Below are positions 1 through 8,656 of a stretch of 64,000 nt of DNA, in pieces (the stretch's first letter is position 1; every line of letters starts with the position of its first letter). The position numbers were made by a program, and so were the translations under genes. Source of the stretch: Mesorhizobium wenxiniae (GTDB lineage Bacteria; Pseudomonadota; Alphaproteobacteria; Rhizobiales; Rhizobiaceae); assembly GCF_002284535.1 (NCBI RefSeq), contig NZ_NPKH01000020.1, positions 372,001 through 436,000 on the forward strand, written 5' to 3'. Below the pieces are notes generated by a model. It did not search any database, was not told the origin of the DNA, and saw only the letters and a list, made by a program, of their open reading frames with translations.

Positions 1-2
1 AT

Positions 3-248
3 CAATTTGACATAGTTGGGCAGGCCAAGGTCGTATTCAGCGTGCGATCGTTGGGATTGTTGCCTGGCACTTATAGCGCTGGAGCGGCTCTCTATGCGTG
101 GGGAGAGGATTACCCGGACCTCGCAAGCGAGAACTTGCTAACGTTCGACGTTGTTGCGGCTACAGTCAATGACTCCTATTGGCCATATCAAAAAGAACAC
201 GGGATTGTGCGACTGTCGCATTCTGCCCAGTTGCTTAAGGTGGATTGA
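3..248 (+). CDS. C-terminal end of a Wzt-like polysaccharide ABC-export ATPase (partial)
   Basis: The reading frame is open from the window edge to a TGA, leaving about 81 residues of a protein whose N-terminus lies outside. The visible part contains LGLLPGTYSAGAALYAW followed by a LLTFDVV strand. This resembles the carbohydrate-binding beta-sandwich that follows the ATPase domain in Wzt-type exporters of O-antigen and other surface polysaccharides. No Walker motifs are in view, so the assignment rests on this tail and on the converging nucleotide-sugar genes (galE, UDP-glucuronate decarboxylase) next door. It could be another beta-sandwich domain of a polysaccharide locus. Confidence 0.5.
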   Translation, partial: QFDIVGQAKVVFSVRSLGLLPGTYSAGAALYAWGEDYPDLASENLLTFDVVAATVNDSYWPYQKEHGIVRLSHSAQLLKVD

Positions 249-484
249 AGGCGCGTGGAGAGACGTCCTGGCGAACGAATCTTCGATGGAGCTCAATCCG
301 TCGACCGCGCGACCGCAACGTTGAAATCGCGCGCCCTGCAAAGACTGAAGGGCACCGGGCTTGCGGGAACGCCTCGGTCAGGCATCGCGAAAACGAATAG
401 AGGAAAATTTCTCACTCGCCGCAGTCGCCGCCGCTCTCGGTTGCTTGTTGACCAGGCGGTAGGGCTCTTTCGCAAAAAAGATCG

Positions 485-1459
485 TCACAACCGGCGGCGA
501 TACCAGGCCAGCGCCGTTTCGACGATCCGGTCGATTCCGGATTGCTTAGGCATCCAGCCGAGTTCCCGGGCCGCCTTGCCGGCCGCGGCTACAAGCGCAG
601 GCGGGTCACCTGCCCTGCGCGGACCGTAGGCCACAGGAAGGCGCGTTCCCGAAGCCCGGCTCACCGCATCGACCAACTCGTTCACCGTCGTTCCGGTTCC
701 GGTGCCGAGATTGTAGACGTGGACGCCCGGATCGCGCAGAAGCTTCTCCCCTGCCAGAACATGCGCACGGACGAGATCGGTGACGTGGACATAGTCCCGC
801 ACCGCGGTTCCGTCCCTTGTGTCGAAGTCGGTGCCGTTAATGGTAAAAATCCGGCCCGATCTAACCGCCGCCTCGATAGCGAGCGGAATGACATGCGTTT
901 CCGGTTCATGCCGCTCACCGACCTCGCCGTCCGGATCACATCCGGCCGCGTTGAAATACCGGAGCACAACCGCGTTGAGGCCATGGGCATCCGAAAGATT
1001 GTCCACCATTCGTTCTACGATGAATTTCGACCATCCATAGGGATTGATGGGCGACTGCGGATGCGTTTCGTCAATCGGAGAACGAATCGGAACGCCGTAC
1101 GACGCGCAGGTGCTCGACAAAATCAGCTTGTCGACGCCGATCTTCAGCATTTCCTCGAGCAAGACCAGCGTCCCAAAACTGTTATTTCGGTAGTAGAGTT
1201 CCGGGCGCTCGACGGACTCGCCGACATAGGCGTAAGCGGCGAAATGCGCCACCAAATCCGGCCGATACTGGTGCAGCGCTGCTGCCACCGCTGCGACATC
1301 GCAAATATCGCCCTCGACAAGCGGTCCCCATTTGACCGCGTCGCGCCAGCCGCGCGAGAGGTTGTCATACGCAATGACCGACCAACCGGATTCGGCGAAT
1401 GCCTTGCAACAGTGTGAGCCGATATAGCCGGCCCCGCCAGTGACCAAGACTGTTTTCAT
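485..1459 (-). CDS. galE: UDP-glucose 4-epimerase
   Basis: This protein interconverts UDP-glucose and UDP-galactose, supplying galactosyl units for exopolysaccharide and lipopolysaccharide in the cytoplasm. It is 324 residues, normal for the family. The N-terminal [10 protein letters not shown] is the NAD-binding glycine motif of extended short-chain dehydrogenases. YGWSK near residue 145 supplies the catalytic Tyr and Lys, and the STCASYG segment upstream supplies the catalytic Ser/Thr. The start codon overlaps the stop of the upstream decarboxylase gene by four bases (ATGA), so the two genes are translationally coupled. In rhizobia this gene is often called exoB. Epimerases acting on related UDP-sugars cannot be excluded. 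Confidence 0.9.
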   Translation of the reverse strand: MKTVLVTGGAGYIGSHCCKAFAESGWSVIAYDNLSRGWRDAVKWGPLVEGDICDVAAVAAALHQYRPDLVAHFAAYAYVGESVERPELYYRNNSFGTLVLLEEMLKIGVDKLILSSTCASYGVPIRSPIDETHPQSPINPYGWSKFIVERMVDNLSDAHGLNAVVLRYFNAAGCDPDGEVGERHEPETHVIPLAIEAAVRSGRIFTINGTDFDTRDGTAVRDYVHVTDLVRAHVLAGEKLLRDPGVHVYNLGTGTGTTVNELVDAVSRASGTRLPVAYGPRRAGDPPALVAAAGKAARELGWMPKQSGIDRIVETALAWYRRRL

Positions 1460-2430
1460 TCGGCTGCAGCGGACCGAGCATATCCCGATGAGACCAAGTC
1501 TTCGAAATAGGCAATGGTCGTGGCGAGACCGTCACGCAACGCAATTCTTGGCTTCCAGTTGAGCTCGCGCAAGGCACACCCGATATTAGGCTGTCGCTGC
1601 CTTGGGTCATCGACGGGCAAGGGTAAAAACCTGATCTTGGATCGGCTTCCGGTAAGTTCGATCACGAGATTGGCGAGTTCAAGCATCGTGAATTCGACCG
1701 GGTTGCCGAGATTGATTGGACCGGTAACATCGTCGGCCGTGTGCATCAGGCGAACCAGACCGTCGATGAGATCGTTGACGTAGCAAAATGAGCGTGTCTG
1801 CTGGCCGGTGCCGTACACGGTTATCGGCTTGTTTCGCAGTGCCTGCATGATGAAGTTGGAAATGACGCGGCCGTCGTCCGGACGCATCCTCGGACCGTAA
1901 GTGTTGAAGATGCGCGCTACCTTGATCCGCAGCCTATGCTGCCGCCAATAGTCGAAAAACAGGGTTTCGGCACACCGCTTGCCTTCGTCGTAACAGGAAC
2001 GGGGACCTATCGGGTTTACCCTGCCCCAATAGTCCTCGGTCTGCGGGTGAATCTCGGGATCGCCGTAGACTTCCGACGTGGACGCCTGAAGGATCTTTGC
2101 GCGAACCCGCTTGGCGAGCCCCAGCATATTGATCGCCCCATGGACGTTGGTCTTTGTCGTCTGGACCGGATCGAACTGATAGTGAACCGGGCTCGCCGGG
2201 CAAGCAAGGTTGTATATTTCATCAACTTCTATGTAGAGCGGAAATGTCACGTCGTGGCGAATGATCTCAAAGGATCTGTTGTCGAGCAAATGCGAGACGT
2301 TTCTCCGACTTCCTGTGAAGAAATTGTCCACGCATACAACCTCGTGGCCTTCAGCAAGCAACCGCTCGCATAAGAACGATCCCAGAAAACCTGCGCCCCC
2401 CGTCACCAAGACTCGCTTTGCCTGCTGCAT
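1456..2430 (-). CDS. UDP-glucuronate decarboxylase (UDP-xylose synthase)
   Basis: This is an extended short-chain dehydrogenase of 324 residues that should convert UDP-glucuronate to UDP-xylose in the cytoplasm. [10 protein letters not shown] near the N-terminus binds NAD, and YDEGKR near residue 150 carries the catalytic Tyr and Lys. The segment [18 protein letters not shown] is typical of UXS-type decarboxylases. The ATG at 2430 is preferred because a GAGG ribosome-binding site precedes it; a GTG five codons upstream is also open. It is the first gene of a two-gene unit with galE. Its product points to a xylose-containing or xylose-derived surface polysaccharide. Confidence 0.88.
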   Translation of the reverse strand: MQQAKRVLVTGGAGFLGSFLCERLLAEGHEVVCVDNFFTGSRRNVSHLLDNRSFEIIRHDVTFPLYIEVDEIYNLACPASPVHYQFDPVQTTKTNVHGAINMLGLAKRVRAKILQASTSEVYGDPEIHPQTEDYWGRVNPIGPRSCYDEGKRCAETLFFDYWRQHRLRIKVARIFNTYGPRMRPDDGRVISNFIMQALRNKPITVYGTGQQTRSFCYVNDLIDGLVRLMHTADDVTGPINLGNPVEFTMLELANLVIELTGSRSKIRFLPLPVDDPRQRQPNIGCALRELNWKPRIALRDGLATTIAYFEDLVSSGYARSAAAE

Positions 2431-2805
2431 TTTAGGGATCCTCACGCCAGTTCTTCACGCGATCGAATGCGCAAAGCCCTGAGGCGAGGATAGGAAAAAA
2501 ATGCTGCGCAGCAAACACAAAATGTTAACAAACTTGAAATAGTCGCGTGAGGTGTGGCGAAAAAATACGCGAAAAACCCTTCATTCACCCATTTTGACGG
2601 TTTTCGTCCGACGTCGGCTTGCCGGCAATCGGCATTTGGACGTGAACGCGTTGCGCCGCAGCATGATCGATTGCTAATTAAGGGAGATGGGTCCCGCACA
2701 GCCTTGACCCCGGCTCCTAGCACCGACAATGAACGCCTAGCGACTGGGGTCAACAGCTGACATAGCGATGTTCACTTTCGACCCCTGCGTCCTCTCTCCA
2801 CCAAC
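2431..2805. other. gene-free stretch upstream of the UDP-xylose synthase gene
   Basis: About 375 bases without a credible gene. The part next to the decarboxylase start is AT-richer than its surroundings, with A-runs around 2496-2502 and 2557-2580, and is the likely promoter region of the galE pair. Short open frames on both strands here lack ribosome-binding sites and family resemblance. No terminator was seen for the MFS gene ending at 2806. Confidence 0.5.
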
Positions 2806-4008
2806 CTACGCCGGTTGCAACTCCCTGCGCGGCAGCCGCGGGAAGGCGATCGCCACCGCCACCGCGCCGAGTCCGACAAGGGCCGACCCGATGAACAGCC
2901 AGGAATAGCTGGCATAGGCATCGAACACCATGCCGCCGGCGAGCGGGCCGAAGGCCATGCCGATGCTGGACAGCATGGTTACGGCACCAAACACTGTGCC
3001 GAGGATGCGCTGGCCGAAATATTCGCGCGCCAGCACCGCATAGAGCGGCATCACGCCTCCATAGGTGGCGCCGAAGATGACGGCGAGCGTGTAGAACTGA
3101 CCAAGCTCACTGACGGCGAGATAGGCTGCGATCACCACGGACTGTATCGCCAGACCGGCAATCAGCACCGGCTTGACCCCCAGCCGGTCGGCAAGCACGC
3201 CGTATAAAAGCCTGCCGCCCAGCCCCGCCAGGCCCTCGATGCTGTAGATGCTGACGGCCGCCATCGGCGCTATGCCGCACAGCATCGCATAGCTCACCAT
3301 GTGGAAGATTGGCCCGGAATGCGCCGCGCAGCAGGCAAAGAAGGTCAGTGCCAGAACGATGAATTGCGGCGAGCGCAGCGCTTGGCGAACCGACATGCCG
3401 GTATCGTTGGCGGCAAGGTCGGAGGTGGCGTCGTCAGCGGCAGGCTTGGGCGGCTGGCGCACCAGCAATGCGGCCGGCACCAGCAGCGCCCACGCCGCGA
3501 CGCCGATGACGAACATGGCGGTGCGCCAGTCATAGGCCGAGATCAGCCAGCGCGCGAAGGGCGAGATGGTCATTGGTGCCACGCCCATGCCGGCCGAAAC
3601 CAGGGAAACGGCAAGGCTGCGGTTCTTCTCGAACCAGGCCGTGGTCAGAGCGATCATCGGCGCGAAGAAGGCGCTTGCCGCGAGGCCGACAAGCACGCCA
3701 TAGGTGACCTGGAAGACAAGCAGCGAGCCGGTGCGGCTGGCCAGCACCAGCGCCAGCCCGAGCAGCAACGCACCTGTCATCACCACGATGCGGGCGCCGT
3801 AGCGGTCGTAAATGGCGCCCCAGGCGAAGCCGCCGAGGCCCATCACCAGGAAGTTCAGCGTCATCGCGCTCGATATACCGGCGCGTGACCAATCTGTGTC
3901 GAGCGTCATCGGTTCGAGGAAGATCGCCAGCGAGAACATCGCCCCGAGGGCGACACAGGTCATCATGGCGCCAGCCGCGACGATGACCCAACGGTAGGAA
4001 AGGCTCAT
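2806..4008 (-). CDS. MFS transporter of the oxalate/formate-antiporter-like group
   Basis: A 400-residue integral membrane protein with about twelve hydrophobic segments in two halves, as expected for the major facilitator superfamily. The loop after the second segment carries the superfamily motif GAIYDRYGARIV, and a matching loop GRLLYGVLADRLG opens the second half. Such proteins in alphaproteobacteria often carry monocarboxylates or small organic acids, but the substrate cannot be read from sequence. The ATG at 4008 is chosen because CGGGAG precedes it; an open extension to 4035 lacks this. It is divergent from the VOC-family gene at 4220, with a shared 210-base promoter region. Confidence 0.8.
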   Translation of the reverse strand: MSLSYRWVIVAAGAMMTCVALGAMFSLAIFLEPMTLDTDWSRAGISSAMTLNFLVMGLGGFAWGAIYDRYGARIVVMTGALLLGLALVLASRTGSLLVFQVTYGVLVGLAASAFFAPMIALTTAWFEKNRSLAVSLVSAGMGVAPMTISPFARWLISAYDWRTAMFVIGVAAWALLVPAALLVRQPPKPAADDATSDLAANDTGMSVRQALRSPQFIVLALTFFACCAAHSGPIFHMVSYAMLCGIAPMAAVSIYSIEGLAGLGGRLLYGVLADRLGVKPVLIAGLAIQSVVIAAYLAVSELGQFYTLAVIFGATYGGVMPLYAVLAREYFGQRILGTVFGAVTMLSSIGMAFGPLAGGMVFDAYASYSWLFIGSALVGLGAVAVAIAFPRLPRRELQPA

Positions 4009-4219
4009 ATTTTTCTCCCGAGATCGTTTGGACACGGCGCGACTTCTTTCGTGCTTCGCAGCGCCGCTTGCGTCCGAAGGACGATGGCGACATTTCGAAT
4101 CCTACAATCCGGTTGCATTTTTTATCCAGTCGGAAATCGCGCCACTCGATTGCTCCATTACGTTGACCGTGCGCCATCCTGAGCTAGATTTCCAACCTGG
4201 CGATCAGGAGCTAACAGGC

Positions 4220-4642
4220 ATGGAACTTCATCGCGGCCGTCTCATCGACCACGTCCAGTTGGTGGTCAGGGATCTCAAGGCCAGCCGCCGCTTCTACGAG
4301 TCGGTTTTCAAGGTGCTCGATGTTCCGATCGGCGGCAGCGCCGAGGATTATTTCTGGGCAGACGAACTGTTCGTTTCGAGCGCCGACAGCCGGGCGGCCC
4401 AGGGAAAACTGACGGGGCGCCACCACCTTGCCTTCCAGGCAAAGGACCGCGCGATGGTCGACGCCTTCTACAAGGCCGGCCTCGAGGCCGGCGGCACGGA
4501 CAATGGCGCACCGGGCGAGCGGCAGCACTACCATCCCGGCTACTATGCCGCCTTCCTGCTCGATCCCGACGGCAACAACATCGAGGCCGTCTTTCACGGG
4601 CCGGCGAACCGCAGCGCCGCCTCGGTGAAGATTGCGTTCTGA
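4220..4642 (+). CDS. VOC-family (glyoxalase/bleomycin-resistance fold) protein
   Basis: A 140-residue single-domain protein of the vicinal oxygen chelate superfamily. The N-terminal RLIDHVQLVVRDLKASRRFY is the typical first beta-alpha unit. HHLAFQAKDR in the middle and the C-terminal FLLDPDGNNIEAVFHG supply the usual metal-ligand His and Glu positions. A CAGGAG ribosome-binding site nine bases before the ATG fixes the start; the same frame is open upstream but without such a signal. It is divergent from an MFS transporter. The substrate is unknown; enzymes of this fold include dioxygenases, lyases and resistance proteins. Confidence 0.8.
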   Translation: MELHRGRLIDHVQLVVRDLKASRRFYESVFKVLDVPIGGSAEDYFWADELFVSSADSRAAQGKLTGRHHLAFQAKDRAMVDAFYKAGLEAGGTDNGAPGERQHYHPGYYAAFLLDPDGNNIEAVFHGPANRSAASVKIAF

Positions 4643-4685
4643 TGACCGGGTGACGGATCGACGGCGGAGGCCGTCCCGACCTATC

Positions 4686-5579
4686 CTATCGCGTCAGCAC
4701 CGCCATCCGGCCCGCCAGGAAGTCGCCGAACAGCCGGGCGCGGACCGGTAGCTGTCGCCCATACGCATGGACGATGTGCACCGGCATGGTCGGCATCGCC
4801 ACCTCGGGCAGGATGCGGACCAGACGGCCGGCGTCGAGATCGTCCTGCACGGCAAACTGCATCAGATGCGCGATGGCGGCTCCGGCAAGCGCCGCTTGAC
4901 GGATGGTGCCGCCGTCATTGGTATCGAGCCGCCCCTTCGGCACGATCACCGTGCCGTCGGCCAATGTGACGGGATAGGGCCGGCCAGCCATCTGGTAACG
5001 GACGAAGTCGTGGCTCTGCAAATCCTCAATAGAGGCCGGCCGGCCGCGCCGTTCGACATAGGTCCGCGAGGCCACCAGCACGATCGGCAGATTGGCGATC
5101 TTGCGCGCGACGAGCCCGGTGTCCGACAGCGCCCCCATGCGCACCGCGACGTCATAGCCTTCGCGGATCAGGTCGGCATGGCGGTCGGTGACGCTGAGCT
5201 CCAGCTTCACCTCGCCGTGCTGAGCCAGGAACGCTTGCGCCCAGGAGGCGATCAGGCCGCGCCCGAGTTCGACGGCTGCCGTGACGCGCAGCAGGCCGCG
5301 CGCCGTATCCGCCATCTGAACGATGTCCTCGGCATCGTCCAGCGCTCTCAGCAAAGGCGCGACCCGCTCGTAATAGGCGAGGCCTTCGCTGGTCAGTCCC
5401 AGCCGACGCGTCGAGCGCTGGATCAGCCTGACCCCCAGCCGCCGCTCGAGCCGCGCCACGCTCTTCGACACCGCCGACGGGCTGGAGCCGAGCAACCGGC
5501 TGGCGGCATGGAACGAGCCGGCGTCGACTGTACGCACGAAGGCGACAAGACCGGCGGTCTTTTCGAGGATGGTGGTCAT
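4686..5579 (-). CDS. LysR-family transcriptional regulator
   Basis: A 297-residue LysR-type regulator. Residues about 10-65 form the winged helix-turn-helix (FHAASRLLGSSPSAVSKSVA with the following recognition helix), and the rest is a periplasmic-binding-like effector domain containing REGYDVAVRMG. It is transcribed away from the short-chain dehydrogenase gene at 5676 with only 96 bases between the two starts. LysR proteins commonly control such a divergent neighbour, so the SDR gene is the likely target. The effector is unknown. It belongs to the branch annotated as CrgA/DmlR-like regulators. Confidence 0.88.
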   Translation of the reverse strand: MTTILEKTAGLVAFVRTVDAGSFHAASRLLGSSPSAVSKSVARLERRLGVRLIQRSTRRLGLTSEGLAYYERVAPLLRALDDAEDIVQMADTARGLLRVTAAVELGRGLIASWAQAFLAQHGEVKLELSVTDRHADLIREGYDVAVRMGALSDTGLVARKIANLPIVLVASRTYVERRGRPASIEDLQSHDFVRYQMAGRPYPVTLADGTVIVPKGRLDTNDGGTIRQAALAGAAIAHLMQFAVQDDLDAGRLVRILPEVAMPTMPVHIVHAYGRQLPVRARLFGDFLAGRMAVLTR

Positions 5580-5675
5580 TCAAGAATTCCAGGCACGAAA
5601 GAACCGATCGAGGTAATCCTAATACGCTATCCGATCACGATTAAATACCGCTCATCATCGACAAAGGAGATTTTG

Positions 5676-6425
5676 ATGAGCAAGCTGAACGGCAAGGTCG
5701 CCATCGTCACCGGCGCCTCCAAGGGTATCGGCGCCGGCATCGCCAGGGGTCTTGCGGCGGCCGGTGCCGCCGTGGTCGTCAACTATGCTTCGTCGCGGGA
5801 AGGTGCGGACCGCGTCGTTACCGCGATCAAGGACGCAGGCGGCCGGGCCGTTGCCGTCCACGGTGATGTGTCGCAAGCGGCCGACGTGCGCCGCCTGTTC
5901 GAGGCGGCCAAATCGTCGTTCGGCGCGGTGGACATCCTGGTCAACAATGCCGGCGTCTTCGCATTCGAACCGCTGGAGGCTGTGACCGAGGCCGAGTTTC
6001 ACCGAGAATTCGACACCAATGTGCTGGGCACTATCCTGACCATCCGGGAAGCGGTGAACCATTTCGGTGCCGGAGGGGGCAGCGTCATCAACATCAGCTC
6101 GGTCGCCAGCGTCAATCCGCAGCCGAACTCCCTGGTCTACGCCGCCACCAAGGGCGCGGTGGATTCGATCACGCTGTCCATGTCGAGAGAATTGGGCGCC
6201 CGCAACATTCGCGTCAACGCCATCGCCCCAGGCGGCGTCGACACTGAGGGTCTGAAACGCATCGGCATCGTCGGCAGCGAATTCGAAAGCCAAATCGTCG
6301 CCATGACCCCGCTCGGGCGCTTCGGCCAGCCCGACGACATCGCCCGCATCGCGGTGTTCCTAGCCTCCGACGACGCGTCCTGGCTGACCGGCGAGCGCAT
6401 CACCGCCTCGGGCGGTTGGCGGTAA
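5676..6425 (+). CDS. short-chain dehydrogenase/reductase
   Basis: A 249-residue classical SDR, probably NADP(H)-dependent, with TGASKGIGAGIA as the cofactor motif, the structural NNAG tetrad near residue 90, ISSVAS carrying the catalytic Ser and YAATK the catalytic Tyr and Lys. The FabG-like C-terminus ends in a GERITASGGWR stretch. AAAGGAGA lies six bases before the ATG and sets the start. It is divergent from a LysR gene, its likely regulator. The substrate is unknown; SDRs paired this way often act on ketones or quinone-like compounds rather than in fatty acid synthesis. Confidence 0.87.
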   Translation: MSKLNGKVAIVTGASKGIGAGIARGLAAAGAAVVVNYASSREGADRVVTAIKDAGGRAVAVHGDVSQAADVRRLFEAAKSSFGAVDILVNNAGVFAFEPLEAVTEAEFHREFDTNVLGTILTIREAVNHFGAGGGSVINISSVASVNPQPNSLVYAATKGAVDSITLSMSRELGARNIRVNAIAPGGVDTEGLKRIGIVGSEFESQIVAMTPLGRFGQPDDIARIAVFLASDDASWLTGERITASGGWR

Positions 6426-6509
6426 GCATAGAGCCGCGGACCGGCCGTTCACGCCCCAGGCAGCGCGACGTCGATAAAACACCGCAATCGATGACGGGAG
6501 CGATCTAAG

Positions 6510-6542
6510 CCCTATTTTGCGGCGAGGGAGGAGCGCCGTGCG
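6510..6542 (+). repeat. leader element, copy 1 (before the SnoaL-like gene)
   Basis: This 33-base stretch matches the one at 7180-7212 at 29 positions. Shared parts are CCTATNTTGCGGC followed by a GGAGGAGCGCC block and then a start-like NTGCG. Here the pseudo-start is a GTG followed by a five-codon frame ending in TGA. A second short frame of ten codons from 6549 ends with its TGA overlapping the ATG of the next gene at 6578. It may be a shared promoter and translation leader. Confidence 0.55.
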
Positions 6543-6577
6543 GTATCGATGACGGCGAGAAGCCAGGGAGATAACGG

Positions 6578-6961
6578 ATGACGGACGACGAAAGAGCAAT
6601 CCGAAAGCTGGTCGAGACCTGGATGGATGCGAGCAGGCGTGGAGACACCGCGACCGTCCTCAGCCTGATGACGGACGACGCGATCTTCATGGTTCCCGGC
6701 CGGGAACCCTTCGACAAGGAGATCTTCGCGGCGGCCGCGCAGGAGATGGCCGGCGTTCATGTCGATGGCACGAACGAGATCGTTGAACTACAGCTTCTCG
6801 GCGACTGGGCCTTCATGCGCGGCCGTATCGATATGACCGCGACGCCGCCGAACGGGAAGCCGGTGCGTCAATCGGGATACACGCTGACGCTCCTGCGCAA
6901 GGAGGCTGACGGTGAGTGGCGGCTCGCGCGCGACGCAAACCTGCTGACGGCGCAAAGCTAG
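6578..6961 (+). CDS. SgcJ/EcaC-type SnoaL-like protein
   Basis: A 127-residue protein of the NTF2/SnoaL fold, in the branch annotated as SgcJ/EcaC or DUF4440. The N-terminus ERAIRKLVETWMDASRRGD is the first helix, LMTDDAIFMVPG the first strand pair, and the C-terminus LRKEADGEWRLARDANLL the closing strand. Members are small enzymes or ligand-binding proteins of mostly unknown role. GGGAG ten bases upstream supports the start, and a ten-codon leader frame ends on the ATG in an ATGA overlap, suggesting translational coupling. It shares its leader with the GNAT gene at 7213. Confidence 0.75.
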   Translation: MTDDERAIRKLVETWMDASRRGDTATVLSLMTDDAIFMVPGREPFDKEIFAAAAQEMAGVHVDGTNEIVELQLLGDWAFMRGRIDMTATPPNGKPVRQSGYTLTLLRKEADGEWRLARDANLLTAQS

Positions 6962-7179
6962 AGCCGGTCTCCTGCGTCTCTGCACCGGATGCGATGCAGG
7001 TCGCCCTGATCAGCCTCCTCCACCTGATCATACCGGCAACAGGGCGTTCGGCTTGACATCGGCTATGGAGGCGAAGTGTGCGTTTCGCACCACGCTATCT
7101 AAGCGGTTGTGTGCTGATCTCACGCAGAGATGGAAGTGGCGGGCACCGATCGAGCCGGCATTTGCGTTGACCATCTCTG

Positions 7180-7212
7180 CCCTATGTTGCGGCAACGGAG
7201 GAGCGCCATGCG
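7180..7212 (+). repeat. leader element, copy 2 (before the GNAT gene)
   Basis: Near-identical to 6510-6542. The GGAGGA block at 7197-7202 is placed to serve an ATG at 7208 that encodes only Met-Arg-stop. That TGA overlaps the real gene start ATG at 7213-7215. The same leader before two adjacent but unrelated genes suggests local duplication of a regulatory segment. Confidence 0.55.
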
Positions 7213-7665
7213 ATGACGAACGACAGCGGGGAATGGACGGTCCGGCTGACGCATGCACCGGACCTCCGGGCACCGAACCTCGAGGCAAAGGAACGGGCCG
7301 CCGCTTCTCTCTACCGCTACAATATCGAGAAGACCGGGATCGACGACAGAATGCCGGTCGGCGCGGAGCTTTGCAGCTCTTCGGGAGAGGTATTGGGCGG
7401 CCTTTGGGGCCGGACTGAGCTTGGGGTGTTGTTTCTCGATATGTTTTTCCTGCCGGAGCGCGTACGCGGGAAATCGCAAGGTGCACGGCTTCTCGCGGTG
7501 GTCGAGGAGGAAGCGAGAAGCCGCGGCTGCAAGCGTGCCGTTGTCGAAACAAGCAGCTTCCAGGCTCCGGATTTCTATCTCCGGCACGGCTACGACGAAT
7601 TTGGCCGGGTTGAGTTCGGCAACGACGGTCACGCCCGCATTTTCTTGCGCAAAACGCTGGAATGA
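7213..7665 (+). CDS. GNAT-family N-acetyltransferase
   Basis: A 150-residue GCN5-related acetyltransferase. FLDMFFLPERVRGKSQGARLLAVVEEEA (written here in two parts, FLDMFFLPERVRGKS and QGARLLAVVEEEA) is the strand 4-loop-helix 3 that binds acetyl-CoA, with the usual R-G-x-x-x-G/A pattern. SFQAPDFYLRHGYDEFGRV is the conserved late strand-helix with the Tyr that often acts as general acid. The acceptor is unknown. The start at 7213 overlaps a two-codon mini frame (ATG at 7208) that sits at the proper distance from the GGAGGA site, so coupled re-initiation is plausible. Confidence 0.8.
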   Translation: MTNDSGEWTVRLTHAPDLRAPNLEAKERAAASLYRYNIEKTGIDDRMPVGAELCSSSGEVLGGLWGRTELGVLFLDMFFLPERVRGKSQGARLLAVVEEEARSRGCKRAVVETSSFQAPDFYLRHGYDEFGRVEFGNDGHARIFLRKTLE

Positions 7666-7701
7666 GGCGCCGCTTGTCAGACCCGGCTTCGCACCTGCCC
7701 C

Positions 7702-8634
7702 TCAGGCCGGCTCGCGCTTCAGCGCCTGCGCCATGCAATGGATGCCGCCGCCGGTCTTCGAGATCTCGCTCATATCGACCGCCGCGACCTCGAAGCCACG
7801 TGCCTTGAGCTGGCCGATTAGCGTTTGGCTGGACGTCGGCGCGATCACCCTGTCCTTGCCCAGCGACATGAAGTTGCAGCCGAGTGCCATCGTGTCCTGG
7901 AACGGCACGTCGATGATCTCGTGGCCCTTGCCTTTCAGCCAATCGACGATGCCCGGCTCCGTGCAGGCGAGGCAGACGGCGGTCAGCTTCTCGGCGATCG
8001 GCACCACCATTAGGTCGATATGGACATAATATTCGTCGATGAAGGCGATGCGGGTTTCCCAACCCTCCTTGTCGAACCAGGCCTGGACCTGGCGCGCGCC
8101 CTCCTCCTGCGTGCGGGCGCCACCGCAGCCGATCAGCACCACGCCGTCCTCGATGACGTTGAAGTCGCCGCCCTCGAAGGTGCCCGCGGTGACCATGTCG
8201 TAGATCGGGATGCCGAGCTTCTCATAGGTGCGGATCGCCGCATAGTTCTCGCCGCGCCGCCACCAGTTGGCCATCGCGGTGATGATGACGCCGTACGGCG
8301 TCATGACGCTGGAATCGCGTGAATAGACCTGCATCGGCAGTTCCGGCGTCGGCTCGTGCCAGTGGATGTTGACGCCGAAATGCTCATAGGCGGCGACCAG
8401 ATCCTTGTGCTGCGCCTGCGCGATCTGGACGTTGCACGGCGCCTCGCGCAGATGTTTGCGCGACAGCGAGCTGGTCGAGAGGTGGCGCAGGAAATTGGGC
8501 GAGCCGAGCAGGACGTCGGTCAAGACATCGGTCTCGTTGGCGAAGCCCCAAGTAGTCAGTGGCTTGGTGCCGCCGGCCGGATTGCGGCGTTGCAACGAAA
8601 ACGGTTCTGCTACGATGCGGTCATGAACGGTCAT
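7702..8634 (-). CDS. dimethylargininase/arginine-deiminase-like hydrolase
   Basis: A 310-residue member of the guanidine-modifying superfamily. FEGGDFNVIEDGV in the middle carries the substrate-guanidine acidic residues, YYVHIDLMVV the catalytic His, and GGGIHCMAQAL near the C-terminus the nucleophile Cys at about residue 300. Relatives hydrolyse dimethylarginine, arginine or other guanidino/amidino compounds; the substrate here is not certain. The ATG at 8634 follows GAGGAG; a longer open frame to 8871 runs into the neighbouring gene and is rejected. It follows an M20 amidohydrolase gene on the same strand with 22 bases between and is probably co-transcribed with it. Confidence 0.82.
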   Translation of the reverse strand: MTVHDRIVAEPFSLQRRNPAGGTKPLTTWGFANETDVLTDVLLGSPNFLRHLSTSSLSRKHLREAPCNVQIAQAQHKDLVAAYEHFGVNIHWHEPTPELPMQVYSRDSSVMTPYGVIITAMANWWRRGENYAAIRTYEKLGIPIYDMVTAGTFEGGDFNVIEDGVVLIGCGGARTQEEGARQVQAWFDKEGWETRIAFIDEYYVHIDLMVVPIAEKLTAVCLACTEPGIVDWLKGKGHEIIDVPFQDTMALGCNFMSLGKDRVIAPTSSQTLIGQLKARGFEVAAVDMSEISKTGGGIHCMAQALKREPA

Positions 8635-8656
8635 GGGGTTCTCCTCGCTTGGGTGA

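Noticed and set aside
255..629. 124-codon plus-strand frame after the Wzt-like gene
   Set aside because: Its second half overlaps galE in antisense, it is Arg-rich, and it has no convincing start signal.
2446..2805. Overlapping short frames on both strands
   Set aside because: Neither has a ribosome-binding site or resemblance to a family; the region is more likely a promoter.
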